This document shows, piece after piece, positions 59,018-64,000 of a stretch of 64,000 nt of DNA. The stretch is from Daphnia carinata. Lineage: Eukaryota > Arthropoda > Branchiopoda > Diplostraca > Daphniidae. Positions within the stretch are counted from its first letter, which is position 1, and the number at the start of each line of letters is the position of its first letter. The stretch spans positions 5,347,803 to 5,411,802 of the forward strand of contig NC_081332.1 of NCBI RefSeq assembly GCF_022539665.2. The letters are read 5' to 3'. A program made the translations under genes and the position numbers. The notes under the pieces are model-generated. The model searched no databases, had not been told where the DNA came from, and worked only from the letters and a program-made list of their open reading frames with translations.

Positions 59018-62000
59018 GTAAGTGATGTATTTTTTTTTTTAATTATTTCAAACTCGAATCGTTCGTGAATTGCTTTCACTTTGCGTTGAAACGCTTTACG
59101 AAAACCAGTTTCATCTCGTCTGGACTATTCGATTCTTTGTTTCTTTTTATGTCGTTTGACGGGGCAATGGCAGTGTGTTTATCAACTGTTTTTGGCTTTG
59201 CCGTTGCGTGTTATTGGAAACTGGGCTCGGCGTCTATTGCCACATTTTTAAAAGCCCAAATAACGACAGGCGTGGCAGAGGGGGGGGGTAGATATCACGC
59301 GGTTCTATGAAGAACAACCGGATTACTGGAGCCCACACATTTTCTTCTTCATCCAGCCGGATATGGGCCAGGCCGGATCTAATGCCCCCATGGATTTAGA
59401 GATGTTTTTTTTTTGTCGTTTTCCCGCAGTCACGGGAAGAAAATCTGTTGACACCCTTGTCATTTTCGTCTTCTTTTCACATAGAAAAAGAAAAGAGGGG
59501 GCACATTTGAAATGCTTGGGAAAGTTGGGTTTGGGATTTTTTTTTTTTTTTTTTCTTACTTTTGCCATCAAGAGTCGACCATGCACAACAGATTCACGCT
59601 CGAGCCAGCTGTCTTTTTTTATCCTGTCTCTGTCGGTTTCATCTTGTTTTTGTGTGTGTGTGTGTGTGTGTGTGAGCTGTTTGAACGTCGTCACTTTCCA
59701 AGTCAATCCGACAGCCGAATTTTCCTTTCTTTTTTTTTTTTTTTTTTAATTCTCAAATGTTTACATTGAAATATGTAAATCGATATGATTGTAATTCGGA
59801 ATATTGTGGATGGAGATGTGCTCGCCGTGTACCTCAAATTTTACCGTACCCCTCCGCACCATTTTTTTCGTGCGTATAGTTTGGCAGGTTGCCACCAACT
59901 TTTGCCCTCTGTCCCTCTTGTTTGTTTCCATCTGTCGATGACGTCACGTCTAATGAGTATGTGCTCGTTAGAACACGCCGGTCGAGTGGCAAAAAATGTT
60001 GCCCTTCCCACCCTGAAGCCTTGTTCAGTAGGCATAGCGCACAGAAAAGAACTTCGTTAACCCTCCATTCCCCCCCCCCCCCACATCCTCGTGAACGAGA
60101 TGCTGACGTCATCGCAGCTCGAAGAAAATGGGTCAGCATTATCTTTTGAACTGTAAAATAATAAGATGAGACAGGAGGGACGTAAACAAATGCGCTAATG
60201 TTTAACTGTCGTATGGAGAATATGTTTGATGGACGTTGGGGAGGGGGGAGGGGTTTGTTTGTTGAACGCGTTGACACGTAGATGGCGATAATCGTCGTCG
60301 CAATGAAACGAAATGCGATTTTGAAATAAACAAAAACGGAAGTAAATGGGATGTATGAATTTATAAACGTTATGTGTGTACATCCCCGAATGGCTTTGCG
60401 CTATTTCACGCCGAACATGTTTTTAGAGCGGGCAGATCTCTCTTGCCATATGTGTAACACACTTGTTCGAGACATACCCACCGCCGAGTAAAGTATAGAT
60501 AAAAAAGGGGGGAAGAGTTCCACATCCGTTTTTCAAACGTTCACGCCAACTTAAAAAGAAAATGTTGTGTGGATAATGTTAAAAACTGAACCACACACAC
60601 ACACACACACAAAAAAAGAATAACGGCTGGACAGAGAGTGGGTGGTAAATGCGTTGCAATAAAAGTATACGTGATAGCTATTGCCACCCTCCCGCACCAT
60701 TTTCTTTTTAAAATTGTTGTTTTTTTTTTCTTCTTCCAAACTTGAACGTAGAGACACACACACGCAGAGGGGCTTATTATGTAAACACCTGTCTTTTTAT
60801 AACGCGCGTGTGCACAGAGGGTTGATAATGACAAGAGCACTTGCATTTTTATTTTTAAACGTCGCTCTGTTCTAAATGGCTATTTCGTTCTATCGCGTTT
60901 TTTAAAAAATGGCAACAATGTAAAAAAAAATAAAAAAAAAAAAACAACAAAAAAAATTTATTTCGTGAAAGAGATAGACATGGCGGCGTTTGGTTGTCTT
61001 TTCCAATCTCTTTTGAGATGAGTAGTGATAGCGATGCCGTTGTCGGTCCGCTGCTGGCCCGTCCCGCTTTCGTTTCACTCGACTTGACTTTTCCGAGCGA
61101 CGAGTAACGTGAGTTTCTTTTTCTTTTCTTTCTTTTTTTTTTGTGCTGTACACACACACACACACACACACATACACACTGACTTGCCGCTGCTGTGTAT
61201 GCCTGCCTGCTCATCTATCTTTAGATGGATGTTAAGCCCGACTTAGCTTTTGTCATTTCCTCTCTCTTTTTTTTTTTTTTTTGTGCTGTGTGTGTGCGTG
61301 TGTGTGTGTGTGTGTGCGCTGTGTGTTCTTCCAAAAGTCGGAAGGCGGAACCAGTCGGCAAAAGAATGTAGAGAAGCTTGGCGGCAGGCGAATTACCAAC
61401 AAAAAAAAGGGGCAAACTTCTTCTGGTCTTTTAACTTTAAGAGACAGGATGACGAATGCGCACCCCCCCCCCTCCCCCAATCCACACGGTTATATAAGTC
61501 GAGATGAAACATCGAAAACGGACGGCGGTGACGCATCTTTATTATGTTTTTTTTTTTTCTGACATAACTTTAAATTTTTTTTTTTTATTTAGGGGGGATT
61601 TATTTTATTTATTTTATTTATTTATATTTTTTTTTTTTCAAATCTGAGTGTTCCAGTTGACATTTCAGCTACCCGAGGGAAATCAAAAAAGTTTCATTCC
61701 GAATTTCCGTTTTGTTCTTACTTTGGGTTCGTGTGAATCAGTGCGGAAGAAATCATTTTTTTTTTTTTTTTTTTCGAAGGTTTTCATATGTCCGCATCAT
61801 ATGTAGCGTTTAGTTCCAGACGTGCTGCACTGGCAACTCTTGCCTCCTTTTTTTTTTTTTTGAACAAAACAAAACAAAAACAAATTCTTACTGAATTTCG
61901 TATTTAAAAAAAAAAAATGTGCGCTTTCGTTTTTTCGTTAGAGACCGGCGTCGCATCGGAATGTTCCTCATGTGATTACACACACATTTTTGTGTGTGCG

Positions 62001-64000
62001 TTTGACGCCCAATTCCAGCAACTATATAAGCGCAGGAATTCAGTTTTGCCCCCGACCTACATAACTCTCTTATTTCTTCCGCCAGTTTTCTTTATTACGA
62101 TTATCATTTTTATTTTTAATTCCATCGCGTGTGGTGGTATACTCAATCCCCCCGTCCCCCCCCCCCTTTTTGTTTTTACATTGCGAAAATGGGAAGATTG
62201 AGAAAGGGACTTGGGCCAAAGCCAATCACGAAGCTTCAGATTTTTTTTTTTTTTTTTCTTGTTCAATCTCGATCTTTTTCACTTGTTCAATTGCAATTTT
62301 TGGTTTTTTTTTTCTTTCTTTTGGACGATGATGTTGTCCAACTTTCGCCTTACCCCACTTACCTCCTCCTCTTTCCTGTGTCTTCTGTGATGAAGGCCAA
62401 CGACCGAACGTACCCACCCAACACATTTTTTGTTGTTGTGTTTGGTTTTTTTTGGCAATCGTTCAACTATGAATGTCACGATTGCAACCGGGGCTCTTAG
62501 ATAGCGGATGCATCCGCGCTATTGTACGATGTTGTTGTTCTCTATCCTACCCCGCCTCCTTTTTTTTTTTTTTCCCCCTTTTTGAGAACTCGTGTCAAGG
62601 CCTCTGAGGTCTTGTATCGGCCATATGCGTTCGGCTGGAGAGAGGGGCGGAAAAGAAAAAGAGAAGGGGGGGGGGGAGACTGGAACAGATGCTGTCGGGA
62701 ACTGATCGATTTGGCTGGATCGTATGACACACACACACATACAGAAAAAAGAAGGAACGTTCACTGGAGAAGATCGCAATGAGGAAGTAAAGGGGGGGGG
62801 GGGGAGAAAACTGCTGACATGACACGAAAAAACTGGAACGATATATAAGATTTCATGTGTTTTTTTTTTTTTGTTTTGTTTTCTTTCAATATCCTGGCCG
62901 GCCTTTTTTCCTCTTCGGTCCGTTCGTGTCGTTGACGGAGTTGTTCTTGATTCCCTTACATATATTTTTTACTTGTACAATCTGGAACTTGGCGATTCCC
63001 TTTTTCTGGGAATTGCGTCTGAGTTGTTACCTCCTCCCCCACCACTACACAATGTGTGGGAATAATAATAAAAAAAAAAAAAAAACCGGACAAGAAAGCG
63101 GAACAAACACACAAGTACGGAGGGGGGGGGGGGGGGGGGGAGAGAGGAAATGATGAATTCTCCAGGGCTGGAACTGACATCGTCAGCGAATAGACGGAAC
63201 AAGCTTTTGTCTCAACCTCTTGCTTTAGTTTCTTGTGTTTTGTGTTGTGCTCCATGATGGAATGGACCTTTTTTTTTTCTTCTTTTATTCCCGGTATCAC
63301 TGTCTCTTCCATCTTATTATTCTTTATCACAAAGAGAAAATCACATCGCAGAGAATCAGAAAAAAAAAAAAGAAGAAGAAGAAATTGGATCGTGTAAGAA
63401 GGAGGGGTAGGGAAGGGAGACAAACTAATCAGGTGCGTATGTCTGATCGATGATGTCTAAAAAAGAAATTTGTAGATGGTACAGTGGGCACACGTTAGTA
63501 ACACGTAACTCTCGGAATGAAAGCCAAAAAAGAGATTGGGGCTTCCGTATGTTGGTCATTGTAGATGTGCTGACCCGTCTCATCTCCGGGATCATTCTCG
63601 GCCTTTTTTTTTTTTTTTTTTTTTTTTTTATATCCGGGAGGTTGGGGTTTCGAAAGGAAACGTCAGTTTTTGGAACAACATTTTTCTACATTGAAATAAG
63701 AAAATGGAATTTAACTTGATTGAAAAGTTTATCTCGTGTGGAAAACGTTCGTGAAGAAGCTTGGTTATTTGTCCATTAAAATGAAGCCAACTGGAACACA
63801 GCACATCGTGTGGAGAACGGCAGTTACACTCTTGCCATTATCGTTAACGATTAGTCGTAATGTTAAAAGAATAGAAATAAATTTCAGCATTTTTTTTTTT
63901 GTTTTTTTTTTGCCCTATTTCCCCTGTGATGGTGGACGTCTTGGGTGTTCCATGCGCTTGCTAATAATCGAAAATCCCTGGTAGGAATTCGAATGTTGGA
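59018..64000 (+). other. Third intron (or further introns) of the RBM24-like gene, continuing past the window
   Basis: Starts with donor GTAAGT. Almost 5 kb with no recognisable exon. Holds (TG)n at 59650-59674, (CA)n at 60592-60611, (AC)n at 61150-61172, an interrupted (TG)n at 61284-61325, a 19-base G run at about 63122-63140, and many T runs. Confidence 0.6.
61150..61325. repeat. Facing (AC)n and (TG)n microsatellites
   Basis: (AC)n at 61150-61172 and (TG)n at 61284-61325 are complementary and about 110 bases apart, so they could pair in a transcript. Confidence 0.65.

Overview
This is a eukaryotic, protein-coding window from an arthropod, most likely a small branchiopod crustacean such as Daphnia. 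The evidence is the presence of hunchback, an arthropod-type ZAD zinc-finger gene, very short introns (about 55-105 bases) in the compact genes, and a dense carpet of poly(A)/poly(T) tracts in the non-coding DNA. No operon, CRISPR array, rRNA or convincing tRNA was found, and I cannot name the species from sequence alone.

Left part (1-9.2 kb) is gene-dense. On the + strand is the 3' end of a sarcalumenin gene, cut by the window edge. It is followed by three genes in a row on the - strand: a Hip/ST13-like co-chaperone that appears to lack its C-terminal half, a complete FAM114A (NOXP20) homologue of 8 coding exons, and a complete KIAA0319-like receptor of 15 coding exons with five PKD repeats and one membrane span. 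I derived the exon boundaries by hand from GT/AG signals, and reading frame is kept across every junction.

Middle part (9.2-40.9 kb) is the hunchback locus. About 19 kb of non-coding DNA precedes a candidate TATA/Inr promoter and a non-coding first exon (28.59-28.98 kb). A 7.9-kb intron then leads to three coding exons (36.95-39.89 kb). The protein has nine C2H2 fingers, including the diagnostic four-finger central block and the C-terminal pair, plus a PLDLS co-repressor motif. The upstream DNA is rich in homopolymers except for two clean islands (9.2-11.6 and 18.95-20.87 kb). It also holds a cluster of Rel/kB-like inverted repeats at 26.2 kb.

Right part (41-64 kb) holds a weak candidate two-exon fragment at 41.5-41.9 kb. 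Next are two paralogous secreted proteins made of tyrosine/proline-rich YKPxY repeats on the - strand, with nearly identical promoters. Then comes a complete ZAD + 13-finger transcription factor on the + strand. A roughly 9-kb non-coding stretch follows, with one candidate small secreted peptide at 52.5 kb. Last are the first three recognisable exons of an RBM24/RBM38/SUP-12-type RNA-binding protein, whose 3' end lies beyond the window.

The genes do not form a pathway. Sarcalumenin and the RBM24-type splicing factor are both muscle genes, hunchback is a patterning factor, and the rest are housekeeping or cuticle/secretory. The most unusual items are the truncated Hip gene, the homopolymer landscape and the kB-like palindrome cluster upstream of hunchback, the paired promoters of the YKPxY genes, and the unassigned small peptide gene.
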